A stretch of DNA of 64,000 nucleotides from Gemmatimonadota bacterium (GTDB lineage: Bacteria; Gemmatimonadota; Gemmatimonadetes; Longimicrobiales; Gaopeijiaceae). Positions 16,516 to 25,151 of this stretch are shown here, piece after piece (position 1 is the stretch's first letter; the number at the start of each line of letters is the position of its first letter). Under the pieces are notes generated by a model. That model was not told the DNA's origin. It searched no databases and saw nothing but the letters and a program-made list of their open reading frames with translations. The translations under genes were made by a program, and so were the position numbers. The DNA is taken from the NCBI GenBank assembly GCA_029262115.1, contig JAJCZZ010000096.1, positions 1-64,000 of the forward strand. The letters are read 5' to 3'.

Positions 16516-16961
16516 GTATCGAACCGGTGGTGGTGGATGTACGGGTGCCCGCGGACGCGCAGAGTGCCTTCAACCGTTTCACGGAAGAGCTGGACTCGTG
16601 GTGGCCACGTCGCTCCCACTCCGTGAGTCAGGAGGCGTGCGCCTCCGTCGCCATCGAGGGATACGTCGGCGGACGGATCTTCGAGACGACGAAGGACGGC
16701 GTCGAGCACGAATGGGGCAGACTACGATCGTGGGAGCCGGGCCGATCGTTCTCGACGTCGTGGCACCCCGGGCGCGACGCGGCCGAGGCGCAGGTGGTCG
16801 AGGTCGACTTCCTGCCCCAGGACGACGGCACGCTGGTCCGACTCACGCATCGGCTGTGGGAACCGATTGGAGAGGGCGCCGCCGATACGAGGGATCGGTA
16901 TGCGTCCGGTTGGCCCGGCGTCATGGACGCCTATCGGGATTCGCTCGGAGGCAACGACTGA
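16512..16961 (+). CDS. SRPBCC (AHSA1/START-like) domain protein
   Basis: 149 residues forming a single START-like ligand-binding cavity domain. It opens with EPVVVDVRVPADAQSAFNRF, then has WWPRRSHSV, EGYVGGRIFET, GRLRSWEPGRSFSTSWHPG, VEVDFLPQDDGTLVRLTHRLW and a C-terminal helix SGWPGVMDAYRDSL. ArsR-SRPBCC pairs are common in bacteria, and the SRPBCC protein is thought to bind a hydrophobic ligand. It overlaps arsR by 4 nt and the permease gene by 1 nt (TGATG), so the three gene products are probably made together. Confidence 0.85.
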   Translation: MSIEPVVVDVRVPADAQSAFNRFTEELDSWWPRRSHSVSQEACASVAIEGYVGGRIFETTKDGVEHEWGRLRSWEPGRSFSTSWHPGRDAAEAQVVEVDFLPQDDGTLVRLTHRLWEPIGEGAADTRDRYASGWPGVMDAYRDSLGGND

Positions 16962-19408
16962 TGCGCACACTCGAGTTGTCCAAGGCACTCCGGTCGTTGA
17001 CACGCGCTCCGGCGTTCGCGGCCGGCGTGGTCCTCACGCTGGGCCTGGGAATCGGCGTGACGGCCTCCGCCTTCTCGGTCGTCCGCGGCGTGTTGCTCAA
17101 ACCTCTGCCCCACGAGGCCGGCGACCGCCTGATGTATCTCCGGCAGACGGCCGCAGGCGCGGGCATCGAGAACGCGCTCTTTTCCGTGCCGGAAATCGAC
17201 GAGTATCGCCTTGCGGTGTCGTCCTTCGACGGCGTGGCCGAGTTCTCCAGCATGCGCTTCAGCGCGCTCGGACTCGATCGCCCTCGCCAGGTCCAGGTGG
17301 GCATCGTCACCGGCAACTTCTTCCAGGTGATGGGGCTGGGCGCCACCCTGGGCCGCCCGTTGAGCACGGACGACGACCCGGAAGGCTCGGACGCCGTCGC
17401 CGTCCTGACCACGCCGATGTGGCAGACAGTGTTCGGAGGCGATCCGGACGTGGTCGGGACCACCTTCCAGATGAACGGGCGCTCCGTCACGGTGGTCGGC
17501 GTGGCCGAGCCGCACCCGCCCTACCCCGAGCGGACCGACATGTACGTCAACATGGTCACCAGCCCGCACCATCTCAGCGCGTCGATGAACCACGACCGCA
17601 AACACCGAATGACCGAGGTCTTCGCACGGCTGACGCCAGCCGCGTCCGTGGAACGCGCTCGTGCCGAGGCCAGAGCCGTGGCGGAGCGTGGTCGCACGGA
17701 GAACGCGGAGGCGTACGACGCCTCCTACGGGTACAGCGTCGAGTTGACCACGTTGAAGGACCAACTCTCACGACGTGCGCGGACGATCCTGTTCGTACTG
17801 GTCGTGGCCGCTGGACTCGTGCTCCTGGTGGCACTGGCCAACGTGGCAAATCTGGTGCTGACCCGTGCGGCCCGACTGTCCGACGAGCTGTCGATTCGGG
17901 CGTCGCTCGGCGCGACATCGCGCGATCTTCGAGCCCGACTGCTATCGGAAAACGCCGTTCTCGGCCTCGCCGGTGCATTCCTCGGAACGATGATGGCGCT
18001 CAGCGGGATCCCAGTGCTGTCGACCTACCTCTCCCGCTTCTCAGTGCGGGCCGCGGACATCCGCGTGGATCTCGCCGTTTTGGCGGGTACGCTCCTGCTT
18101 GCCATCGCCTCGTCCATCGTCCTCTCCTACCTCCCGCGACTTCCCGCGGACCGTCGTCTCGAGGGCCTCGCACGCTCGGGGCGAAGCGGCACCAGTCGAC
18201 GGTTCCGGCGCACCCAGTCCGCCATGGTGGGCGCTCAGGTCGCGGTCTCCCTCGTGCTCGTATTCGGTGCTGGTCTGTTGGCACAGACGCTCCTCAACCT
18301 TCAGTCGATCGACACGGGTATCGAACTCGACCAGGTGTTGGCGCTCGATGTTCCCGCCGTCGCGAATGGCCGAAGCCGCATGGAAGTACAGGACGACTAC
18401 CTCGCCATGGTATCATCGATCGAGGCACTCCCCGGCGTCCGGCGTGCCGCGCTCACCAACACCGTGCCCATGCGTACGGAAGGCTTCCTGGTGAGCTGGA
18501 TCTCCGACTTCGCCTTGGAGGGGCGCGAACAGGCGCCGGGCGGACCCCCCTTCCGGTCCGATTTCCGAATCGTCTCGGGCGGCTACTTCGATGCGCTCGA
18601 CATGGATCTGCTGAGCGGACGCACTCTGGGCGCGTCGGACGACCCCGGTGCGCCCCTGGTCGCGGTCGTAAACCAGGCCTGGGTGCAGCGCTTCTTCGAC
18701 GGTCGTGACCCGGTAGGCCAACGCTTCATGTGGACGAGCGACTTCACGCGGTTCATGGGGCTGAGCGAGCAGCTCTACACGATCGTCGGCGTTGTCTCGG
18801 ACATCCGGGAGCACTCGGTCGAGCGCGCCCCATCGCCGGCCGCCTTCCTCTCGTACCGGCAGGCCCCGTTCGCCGAGTCGCTCCTGGTGCGCGCGGACGA
18901 GAACGTGAGCGGGCTGTCGGCTCTCGTGTCCGCGGCCGTGCGGGGCGTGGAACCGGACCAGCCGGTGGAGAACGTGGCGACCCTGGCGGCCATCGGTGAG
19001 GAGCGCCTGGGTGAGACGCGGTTGAACGCTCGCTTGGTCGGGATGCTCGCCGGACTCTCGCTCCTGATTGCCGCCGTCGGGATCTTCGCGGCGCTCGCGT
19101 TCTCCGTGAGTCAGCGCACCCGAGAGATGGGACTCCGGATGGCGCTGGGCGCCGATCAGGCACGGGTCGTCCGGAAGGTGATGCGGGAAGGAATGGGCAT
19201 GGTCGGCGTCGGGATCCTCGTGGGGATCGCCGGCTCGTACGCCTCGTCCAGCTTCCTGTCGGGCATGGTGTACGGCGTGCCTGCGACCGATCCGTGGACG
19301 CTCGTGGCCGGATCGATTACGCTGCTGCTGGTCGCAGCCGTGGCGACCGCCCTACCGGCGCTCCGCGCCGCGCGGGTGCATCCAGCTCGCGTTCTCAGCG
19401 GAGAGTAG
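16961..19408 (+). CDS. ABC transporter permease, ADOP type, without prefix domain
   Basis: 815 residues. The first membrane segment (GVVLTLGLGIGVTASAFSVV) comes directly after a short cytoplasmic start, so there is no permease-prefix domain. Two MacB-type periplasmic domains alternate with FtsX blocks (LVLLVALANVANLVLTRAAR and GIFAALAFSVSQRTREMGLR). No ATPase adjoins. The ATG at 16961 overlaps the SRPBCC stop; a longer open frame upstream is a read-through of other genes. Placement in an arsR operon suggests inducible efflux, with the SRPBCC protein perhaps binding or modifying the same compound. That link is inference. Confidence 0.88.
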   Translation: MRTLELSKALRSLTRAPAFAAGVVLTLGLGIGVTASAFSVVRGVLLKPLPHEAGDRLMYLRQTAAGAGIENALFSVPEIDEYRLAVSSFDGVAEFSSMRFSALGLDRPRQVQVGIVTGNFFQVMGLGATLGRPLSTDDDPEGSDAVAVLTTPMWQTVFGGDPDVVGTTFQMNGRSVTVVGVAEPHPPYPERTDMYVNMVTSPHHLSASMNHDRKHRMTEVFARLTPAASVERARAEARAVAERGRTENAEAYDASYGYSVELTTLKDQLSRRARTILFVLVVAAGLVLLVALANVANLVLTRAARLSDELSIRASLGATSRDLRARLLSENAVLGLAGAFLGTMMALSGIPVLSTYLSRFSVRAADIRVDLAVLAGTLLLAIASSIVLSYLPRLPADRRLEGLARSGRSGTSRRFRRTQSAMVGAQVAVSLVLVFGAGLLAQTLLNLQSIDTGIELDQVLALDVPAVANGRSRMEVQDDYLAMVSSIEALPGVRRAALTNTVPMRTEGFLVSWISDFALEGREQAPGGPPFRSDFRIVSGGYFDALDMDLLSGRTLGASDDPGAPLVAVVNQAWVQRFFDGRDPVGQRFMWTSDFTRFMGLSEQLYTIVGVVSDIREHSVERAPSPAAFLSYRQAPFAESLLVRADENVSGLSALVSAAVRGVEPDQPVENVATLAAIGEERLGETRLNARLVGMLAGLSLLIAAVGIFAALAFSVSQRTREMGLRMALGADQARVVRKVMREGMGMVGVGILVGIAGSYASSSFLSGMVYGVPATDPWTLVAGSITLLLVAAVATALPALRAARVHPARVLSGE

Positions 19409-19501
19409 GCAGCGCCGAGCAGGAAGAGTCGGCCCGGAACCGGCCTCCGCGACCGCGGGTACCGGGCCGGCTCTCCATCCCACGAATCAGATCGGCCTGC
19501 C

Positions 19502-21301
19502 ATGGCGCCACCGGCGGCGTTCCACGAAGAAGAGGCCCTCGGCAAGGCGTACGACGCCCGGCTGATGAAGCGACTGCTCCGGTATCTGGTCCCGTACCGG
19601 CTGCAAGTGGTGGTGGCCATCCTGTTCCTGATGGCCGCGTCCGCCCTCGAAGTGGTCGGCCCGCTGATCACCCAGCAGGTCATCGACCGCGCCATCCCCA
19701 CCGGCGATACGTCGCTGTTGCTACGCCTCACCGGGTTCTACGCCGCCGCGGTGCTCGGGACCTTCGCCCTGCAGTATCTCCAGGGGATCCTCACCACGTG
19801 GCTTGGACAGTCCGTGATGTACGACCTCCGCACGGAGATCTTCCGGCGATTCCAGCGGCTCGACCTGCGCTTCTTCGACAAGAACCCGGTCGGTCGTCTG
19901 ATGACCCGGATCACGAACGACGTCGAGACCCTGAACGAGCTCTTCAGCTCGGGCGTCGTGTCCGTATTCGGAGACGTATTCACGCTGGTCTTCATTGTGG
20001 CGGCCATGCTGCAGATGAACTGGCGACTGGCGCTGGTCACCTTCAGCGTGCTCCCCCTGGTCTTCTACGCGGTCTTCCTCTTCCGGTCACGGATCCGCAC
20101 CGCGTATCGAGATGTTCGCGTGCGACTCGCGCGAGTGAACGCATTCCTCCACGAGCGCATCACCGGGGTCCGGACGGTCCAACTCTTCAACCGGGAGGAG
20201 CACGACCACCGTGAGCACCGGCAGTTGAACGACGATTACCTCGAAGCCCACCTCCGCAGCATCACATACTACGCGCTGTTCTTTCCGGTCATTGAGATCT
20301 TCACCGCCATCGCGATTGCCTTGATCGTCTGGTACGGTGGATTCCAGATCATGGACGGCGCGGTGTCCGTCGGTGTAGTCGCGGCATTCCTGCAGTACGC
20401 CCGCCGCTTCTTCCGTCCGATTCAGGACCTGTCGGAGAAGTACAACCTGCTTCAGGGCGCCATGGCCTCCTCCGAGCGGATCTTCAAGCTGCTCGACCGG
20501 AGCGTCGACGTCACGGACCCCGAGGAGCCACGCCCTCTCCCCTCACCCACGCTCGGGGACATCGAGTTCGACGGTGTCTGGTTCGCCTACGGCGATGACG
20601 AGAACGGCGAGCCAGACTGGGTGCTGCGCGATGTGAGCTTCAAGGTCGGAGCCGGCGAGAAGGTGGCCATCGTCGGCCACACCGGTGCGGGTAAGACGAC
20701 GCTGATCAACCTCCTGATGCGCTTCTACGACGTCCAACGCGGTCGGATCCTCCTGGACGGGGTTCCGATCCGTGACGTCGCGCTGGCCGACCTGCGCTCG
20801 CGCATTGGTCTCGTTCTGCAGGACGTCTTCCTCTTCAGTGAGGACGTGGCGTACAACATCCGTCTCGGATCGTCCGAACTCTCGGAGGAGACGGTCCGCG
20901 CAGCGGCCGAGCGGGTCGGTGCCGGCCCGTTCATCGACCGCCTCGGGGGCGGCTACGAGCAGATGGTGGGTGAACGGGGCGTGTCCCTCTCGGTCGGTGA
21001 GCGCCAGCTCGTCAGCTTCGCGCGCGCTCTGGCCTTCGACCCGGAGATCCTCGTGCTGGACGAAGCCACCAGCTCCGTGGATTCCGAACTGGAAGAGCAG
21101 ATCGAGCGGGCAACGGACGAGGTGCTGGCCGGACGGACCTCCCTGATCATCGCCCATCGCCTCTCAACCGTGCAGCACGCCGACCGGATCCTGGTCTTCC
21201 ATCACGGCGAGCGACGGGAGGAAGGAACGCACACCGAACTGTTGGCCGAGGGTGGTCTGTACGCACGGCTGCACGAACTGCAGTTCGCTCCGGCAAGATG
21301 A
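19502..21301 (+). CDS. ABC exporter (MsbA/MDR-type half transporter)
   Basis: 599 residues, a membrane domain fused to an ATPase domain. Six membrane helices span about residues 30-300, with the coupling region FFDKNPVGRLMTRITNDVETL. The nucleotide-binding domain has Walker A GHTGAGKTT (392-400), Q-loop VLQDVFLF, a signature LSVGE (496-500) in place of the usual LSGGQ, Walker B ILVLDEATSS (516 onward) and a switch His in IIAHRLSTV. Such half transporters dimerise to export lipids or drugs across the inner membrane. It is plus-strand and 93 nt after the ADOP gene, so it may be co-transcribed with the arsR operon, though an 8-bp hairpin lies between. Confidence 0.92.
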   Translation: MAPPAAFHEEEALGKAYDARLMKRLLRYLVPYRLQVVVAILFLMAASALEVVGPLITQQVIDRAIPTGDTSLLLRLTGFYAAAVLGTFALQYLQGILTTWLGQSVMYDLRTEIFRRFQRLDLRFFDKNPVGRLMTRITNDVETLNELFSSGVVSVFGDVFTLVFIVAAMLQMNWRLALVTFSVLPLVFYAVFLFRSRIRTAYRDVRVRLARVNAFLHERITGVRTVQLFNREEHDHREHRQLNDDYLEAHLRSITYYALFFPVIEIFTAIAIALIVWYGGFQIMDGAVSVGVVAAFLQYARRFFRPIQDLSEKYNLLQGAMASSERIFKLLDRSVDVTDPEEPRPLPSPTLGDIEFDGVWFAYGDDENGEPDWVLRDVSFKVGAGEKVAIVGHTGAGKTTLINLLMRFYDVQRGRILLDGVPIRDVALADLRSRIGLVLQDVFLFSEDVAYNIRLGSSELSEETVRAAAERVGAGPFIDRLGGGYEQMVGERGVSLSVGERQLVSFARALAFDPEILVLDEATSSVDSELEEQIERATDEVLAGRTSLIIAHRLSTVQHADRILVFHHGERREEGTHTELLAEGGLYARLHELQFAPAR

Positions 21302-21378
21302 GGCGGGCGGCGGGATGAGGCCGGCGGCGTGAGCCACCCCAGAGTGGGACGACCGCGTGGTTCCGACGTCCCGCCGCG

Positions 21379-22611
21379 CTACGAACCCGTTTCGTACGTG
21401 TAGAGCTGCACGAACTCGACGCCGAGTTCATCATACCGTACGCCGAGAATCCAACCCGGCCCGGCATCGAAAACGCGGAAGCTGGGTGGGAGGGCGGCCA
21501 CCCCGAGGTACCGCCCGTCCCGGTCGAACAGCAACGCGTCGCCGCCCGTAGCTAGATCGAGGGCCGTCGACACGATGACCGTTCCGTCCGCTCCGACGGC
21601 GACCGACCCGTAATACGGCTTCCTTTCCGGGACATCCATGACGGCCCAGCCCCGCTCCAGTTCGGGAAGGCGACTCTGAGCCCAGTCCGCTCCCCGCTGC
21701 CGCTCCTTCCAGACTTGGACCTCCGCTTCCGTGACCTCCTCGGGCTCGGCCGTCCAGCGGATGATGAGTTCCGAACCATCGGGTGAAAAACGGCGAACCC
21801 GCGGGTGAGCATTGTCTCCGATCACGATGCTTCCGTCGGCGGCCCCGAGCTCGAAAGAGGTATTGGTCGGGAACGGCGGGACGGTCGCACTCGGCCGGGG
21901 ACCGCCGACATCGACGTACTGCTGCAGTATGCCGCCGAACTCCCCCAGCGTGTGCACCGTGGCCAGGTCCGCGGACGCGCGGATCAGCAGCATCCTCGGT
22001 CGGTACAGAGGGCCGGCCACGGGCGGGTCCCCGCTTCCCATATAGACGGGGGCGAAGAACGAGCCATCGGCCAGCCACTGCCCCCCCTCGGACATACCCC
22101 CGACCCGCTCCGCCATGGACGCGACCGATCCGCGGTCGACGGACTCCCGGCGGATGAAGTCTCCGGAGGTCGTGAAAAACACCCGATCCAGAAAGTCCTG
22201 CACCTGGATCGTGTCTCCGGCGCGGAGCGTGAGCGCGCGCGGATACCGGAACTCGCTCGGCCCATCTCCGGCACCACCGGCGGAGGCCCTCACGGTGCCG
22301 TCCGCGTTGTAGATCCGGAGCTCACGGCTGCCCCCGTTCGCGACGGCCACGCCGCCGTCCGCGAGTCGCTTGACGTCGGTCACGCCGAAGAGCTGCAGGT
22401 CGGGCGCGCCGTCCACCACGCCGATCTGAAGCGCCGGTTCCGGCGAGACTTCGAGCCGGAGGTCAGGGTCGAGCGCGCCGTACGACACGATCGTGACCCC
22501 TGCGCTGTCACGGACCTCGACCTGGGCTCCCCGCTCGCCGGCGTCGCCGCCGCAGGCCGCGGCCCACAGGAGCGAAACGGTCAGTACGGCGTTCCAGTCT
22601 CGGCGCACCAT
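21379..22611 (-). CDS. 6-bladed beta-propeller lipoprotein
   Basis: 410 residues. The signal peptide ends in a lipobox-like WAAAC (Cys20), so the product is probably lipid-anchored. The body shows propeller strands of the 6-bladed (NHL/BF3334-like) type: FGVTDVKRLADGGVAVANGG, ELRIYNADGTVRASAGG, VQDFLDRVFFTTSGDFIR, GSIVIGDNAHPRVRRFSPDG, VAVGADGTVIVSTALD. ATG at 22611 has GGAGG 4 nt upstream. Family members are common in the cell envelope of Bacteroidota and Gemmatimonadota, and their ligands are mostly unknown. The next minus-strand gene begins 39 nt or more away. Confidence 0.75.
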   Translation of the reverse strand: MVRRDWNAVLTVSLLWAAACGGDAGERGAQVEVRDSAGVTIVSYGALDPDLRLEVSPEPALQIGVVDGAPDLQLFGVTDVKRLADGGVAVANGGSRELRIYNADGTVRASAGGAGDGPSEFRYPRALTLRAGDTIQVQDFLDRVFFTTSGDFIRRESVDRGSVASMAERVGGMSEGGQWLADGSFFAPVYMGSGDPPVAGPLYRPRMLLIRASADLATVHTLGEFGGILQQYVDVGGPRPSATVPPFPTNTSFELGAADGSIVIGDNAHPRVRRFSPDGSELIIRWTAEPEEVTEAEVQVWKERQRGADWAQSRLPELERGWAVMDVPERKPYYGSVAVGADGTVIVSTALDLATGGDALLFDRDGRYLGVAALPPSFRVFDAGPGWILGVRYDELGVEFVQLYTYETGS

Positions 22612-22649
22612 CAGCCCTCCACGCTGACCTCCAGGTATCCCCCTCCCGT

Positions 22650-23390
22650 TTACCGTAAGGCCAAGCCCGCCACGTTCGCCACTACCACCTCTCGACGGGC
22701 CGCCGTCAGGGCCGCCAGAGCCCGGTGGGTGCGCAGGAACTCGACGTAGTCCTGGTATTCTGCCAGGGAGTCGACGCCGACGAAGCGGAGGTAGTCCCAG
22801 CCGTCCGCGATCAGGAGGCGCCCGGTGCTTACGTGGACACCACGCTCGCGCTCCATGCGCGCCGTCTGGGCAAGCGCGAGCTCGAACGCTGCGTGCTCGC
22901 CCGGCGGGACCCGGTACCAGATCAACACGGTGAGTCGGGCGGACGCCGGATCGCCCGAGCCGAGCGCGGGCAGCATCTCGACGAACTGGTCGGTATGCGA
23001 CCGGGTCAGCGCTCCGATCTCACGGTAGAGGGCACCGATACCCGTCCCGTCTGGGGTCGTGATCCGACGGAGCGCTTCGTTGGACGCATCCATCCCGGCC
23101 ATTCCCCTGAACCCACGAACGATGATCAGGTCCAGCGGAATCGAACTCTCCACCTCGCGGAACGCCCGAAAGGCGAGCATCGCCTTGTCCTGGCGATACA
23201 AGGGGAGCGCTCGCTCGCGATAGATACCCACCGCGTCGGCCGCGCGACCCGGCAGAAAGGCGAACGTCACCAACTGGCGGACCTCCCCTTCCTCCGGCAC
23301 CTGGGCGTTCAGCGCGGCGGCAGGTGGGATGGAGCCCATCGACATAAGGGCGAAGAGAGCCGGCATTCGGGCGGTGCTACTCGGGATCAT
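22650..23390 (-). CDS. Secreted protein of unknown function
   Basis: About 246 residues from the ATG at 23390. A hydrophobic stretch FALMSMGSIPPAAALNAQ looks like a signal peptide. The mature part may hold two similar alpha/beta halves, beginning VRQLVTFAFLPGRAADA and ARLTVLIWYRVPPGEHAAFE, each a strand, helix, strand pattern as in dimeric ferredoxin-like barrels. This is a shape judgement, not a family match. No catalytic motif is visible. The start is uncertain: ATG at 23366 is equally good and no ribosome binding site stands out. It may be transcribed with the propeller lipoprotein downstream. Confidence 0.5.
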   Translation of the reverse strand: MIPSSTARMPALFALMSMGSIPPAAALNAQVPEEGEVRQLVTFAFLPGRAADAVGIYRERALPLYRQDKAMLAFRAFREVESSIPLDLIIVRGFRGMAGMDASNEALRRITTPDGTGIGALYREIGALTRSHTDQFVEMLPALGSGDPASARLTVLIWYRVPPGEHAAFELALAQTARMERERGVHVSTGRLLIADGWDYLRFVGVDSLAEYQDYVEFLRTHRALAALTAARREVVVANVAGLALR

Positions 23391-23525
23391 CGGGGTCACG
23401 GTTGAAGAGGGGATGGGGGAAAGCGGCGGCCGGGAGGAGGGAAGCGACGACCGGGCGTAGGAGAGCGGCGACCCGAGCGACCACAATCCGACCCGGTAGC
23501 CCGTCAGTCGACTGCAGAGCGACCG

Positions 23526-24296
23526 TTACTCGCAGAAGATCACGGGATCAAGCCGCACGCGCCCCTCTTCGACCATCCGCATGTAGTGCTCGGTGTAGAC
23601 GCGGAGTTGTCTGCATTCGGGGAGAAATTCGACCGCCCACAGGTTGTGCGGATCGTGCGCCCAGAGGCCACTCGTGCCCGCGGCGCCGATCTGCTTGATA
23701 TCGTCCACGAAGAGGGTCAACCGAGCCAGGCGCCCTCGAAGCATGAAGCAGTTGGGGAGCTCCACCGCCGACCACTCACCGCCGCATGGGACGAAGACGG
23801 CGGCACCGCTCTTCTTGACGAAGGCGCCCACATCGGCGCTGATGGCTTCGTTGAGCGCCACGTTGTCCCACGCGACCACACGAGAGGGCGTCGCCATCCG
23901 CCGCCGAACCAGCCGCTGCACGACCGAGACATACAGCCCTTCGAGCTCGATTGGAGCCGTTTCCAACCGGATCAGGAGGGCGCTGTTCTCCGTGATGTGG
24001 GATGCCTCGACGTTCGTGACGTAGCCGAAACCCGACGCTTCGAAGGTCCATTCACCGACGGGAACGCTGTCGAAGGCGAAGAAGCCGTTCCGGTCGGTCA
24101 CCCGGATCTCACCCAACTCGACGAGCTTGACGGCGATGCCGAGAATCGGCTGCTCCGTCGTGAAGTCGCGCGCTTCGCCGATGAGGCGCAAAAGGATGGT
24201 GTCCTGCGCCGCAGCGGCGGGCGCGAGGACCATTGTCCCAGCCAGGATTGTCGAGACAGCGAGTCTCGTGGGTAAAGCGAGTCTCATCGGTGACAT
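23526..24296 (-). CDS. Secreted carboxypeptidase-regulatory-like domain protein
   Basis: About 256 residues. The N-terminus is a signal peptide (LAVSTILAGTMVLAPAAAAQ). Residues about 35-105 have the Ig-like carboxypeptidase-D regulatory fold (LIGEARDFTTEQPILGIAVK, TDRNGFFAFDSVPVGEWTFE), the module that starts many TonB-dependent receptors. The rest resembles the plug-like C-terminal portion of short receptor relatives, with SGLWAHDPHNLWAVEFLP and cysteines at VPCGGEW, LPNCFML, PECRQ and the last FCE. There is no barrel, so it is not itself a receptor. The start is ambiguous (24296 or 24287), with repeated GTCGTGGGTGTCATG-like sequence upstream. Role unknown. Confidence 0.6.
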   Translation of the reverse strand: MSPMRLALPTRLAVSTILAGTMVLAPAAAAQDTILLRLIGEARDFTTEQPILGIAVKLVELGEIRVTDRNGFFAFDSVPVGEWTFEASGFGYVTNVEASHITENSALLIRLETAPIELEGLYVSVVQRLVRRRMATPSRVVAWDNVALNEAISADVGAFVKKSGAAVFVPCGGEWSAVELPNCFMLRGRLARLTLFVDDIKQIGAAGTSGLWAHDPHNLWAVEFLPECRQLRVYTEHYMRMVEEGRVRLDPVIFCE

Positions 24297-24390
24297 GATC
24301 GTCGTGGGTGTCATGTTCGTCGTGGACGTTGTCTCTTCAACGCCTACGTCTCCGGGCGTATCCCGTGTCTCCTCCTCCAACGGTGTGCTC

Positions 24391-25065
24391 ATGCCTCCTC
24401 CGCTATCCATCGTCATGCTCGGAGCCACCGGAGCGGTCGGCCGCGAAGTCGTTCGCGCGCTCCAAGCTGGCGGCACCTTCGCATCCCTCACGCTACTCGG
24501 CCGCCGCTCCGCGGACCATCTGAAGGGCGATCGCACCACGCAGGAGGTCGTGGACGTTTTCGATATTTCTTCCTACCGAGAGCAACTGGCAGGGCGGAAT
24601 GCGGCGGTGTGCACATTCGGGGTCGGACAACCCTCCAAGATGTCGCGGGAGGAGTTTCTACGGATCGACAAGGCGCCTGTTCTGTCGTTCGCCCGGGCGT
24701 GCAAGGAAGCCGGGGTGGAGCACTTCGAGCTGCTGGGCTCGGTCGGTTCCTCCTCCGGCTCGCGATCATTCTACCTCCGCACGAAGGGAGAGTTGGAGGA
24801 CGAACTGGTGGCGCTGGGCTTCCGGCGGCTCAGCATCTTCCGCCCGTCGATGATACTGACACCCGAAAATCGGTACGGACTCTCGCAGGCGTTGACCCTC
24901 GCGGTATGGCCACGCCTGAAGCCAATTCTGGCCGGTCCGCTCCGTAAGTATCGGGGCGTTCGTGTGGAGCGGCTTGGGGCGGCGATCGCCCACAACCTGA
25001 CGACTCCGGGGGATGGTGTGGAGAGGCTCCACTGGGACCAGATCGAGCGGCTGGCGGATGGGTAG
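24391..25065 (+). CDS. NAD(P)-binding oxidoreductase of the atypical SDR (HTATIP2/NmrA-like) group
   Basis: 224 residues in a Rossmann fold. The dinucleotide-binding loop is IVMLGATGAVGREVVRAL, followed by the basic LLGRRSADHL that usually selects NADP. Later come VCTFGVGQPSKMSREEF, ACKEAGVEHFELLGSVGSSS and the YLRTKGELEDEL motif, which keeps the YxxxK pair. IFRPSMILTPENR ends the substrate side. This layout is closest to TIP30/HTATIP2-like proteins. The substrate is unknown. The gene is divergent from the secreted protein above. ATG at 24391 is chosen, with GTG at 24382 or ATG at 24415 possible; none has a clear ribosome binding site. Confidence 0.78.
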   Translation: MPPPLSIVMLGATGAVGREVVRALQAGGTFASLTLLGRRSADHLKGDRTTQEVVDVFDISSYREQLAGRNAAVCTFGVGQPSKMSREEFLRIDKAPVLSFARACKEAGVEHFELLGSVGSSSGSRSFYLRTKGELEDELVALGFRRLSIFRPSMILTPENRYGLSQALTLAVWPRLKPILAGPLRKYRGVRVERLGAAIAHNLTTPGDGVERLHWDQIERLADG

Positions 25066-25151
25066 GGTGGCGACTCTTGACCGACGATGTGCGTGAACTA
25101 CGCGAACTGGGATCGCTAGCCGAGGACTCAGCGCGCGGACGTAGAGACACC

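Noticed and set aside
19430-19469. Terminator between the ADOP and ABC exporter genes
   Set aside because: An 8-bp stem (CGGCCCGG/CCGGGCCG) is present but the loop is 24 nt and no T run follows.
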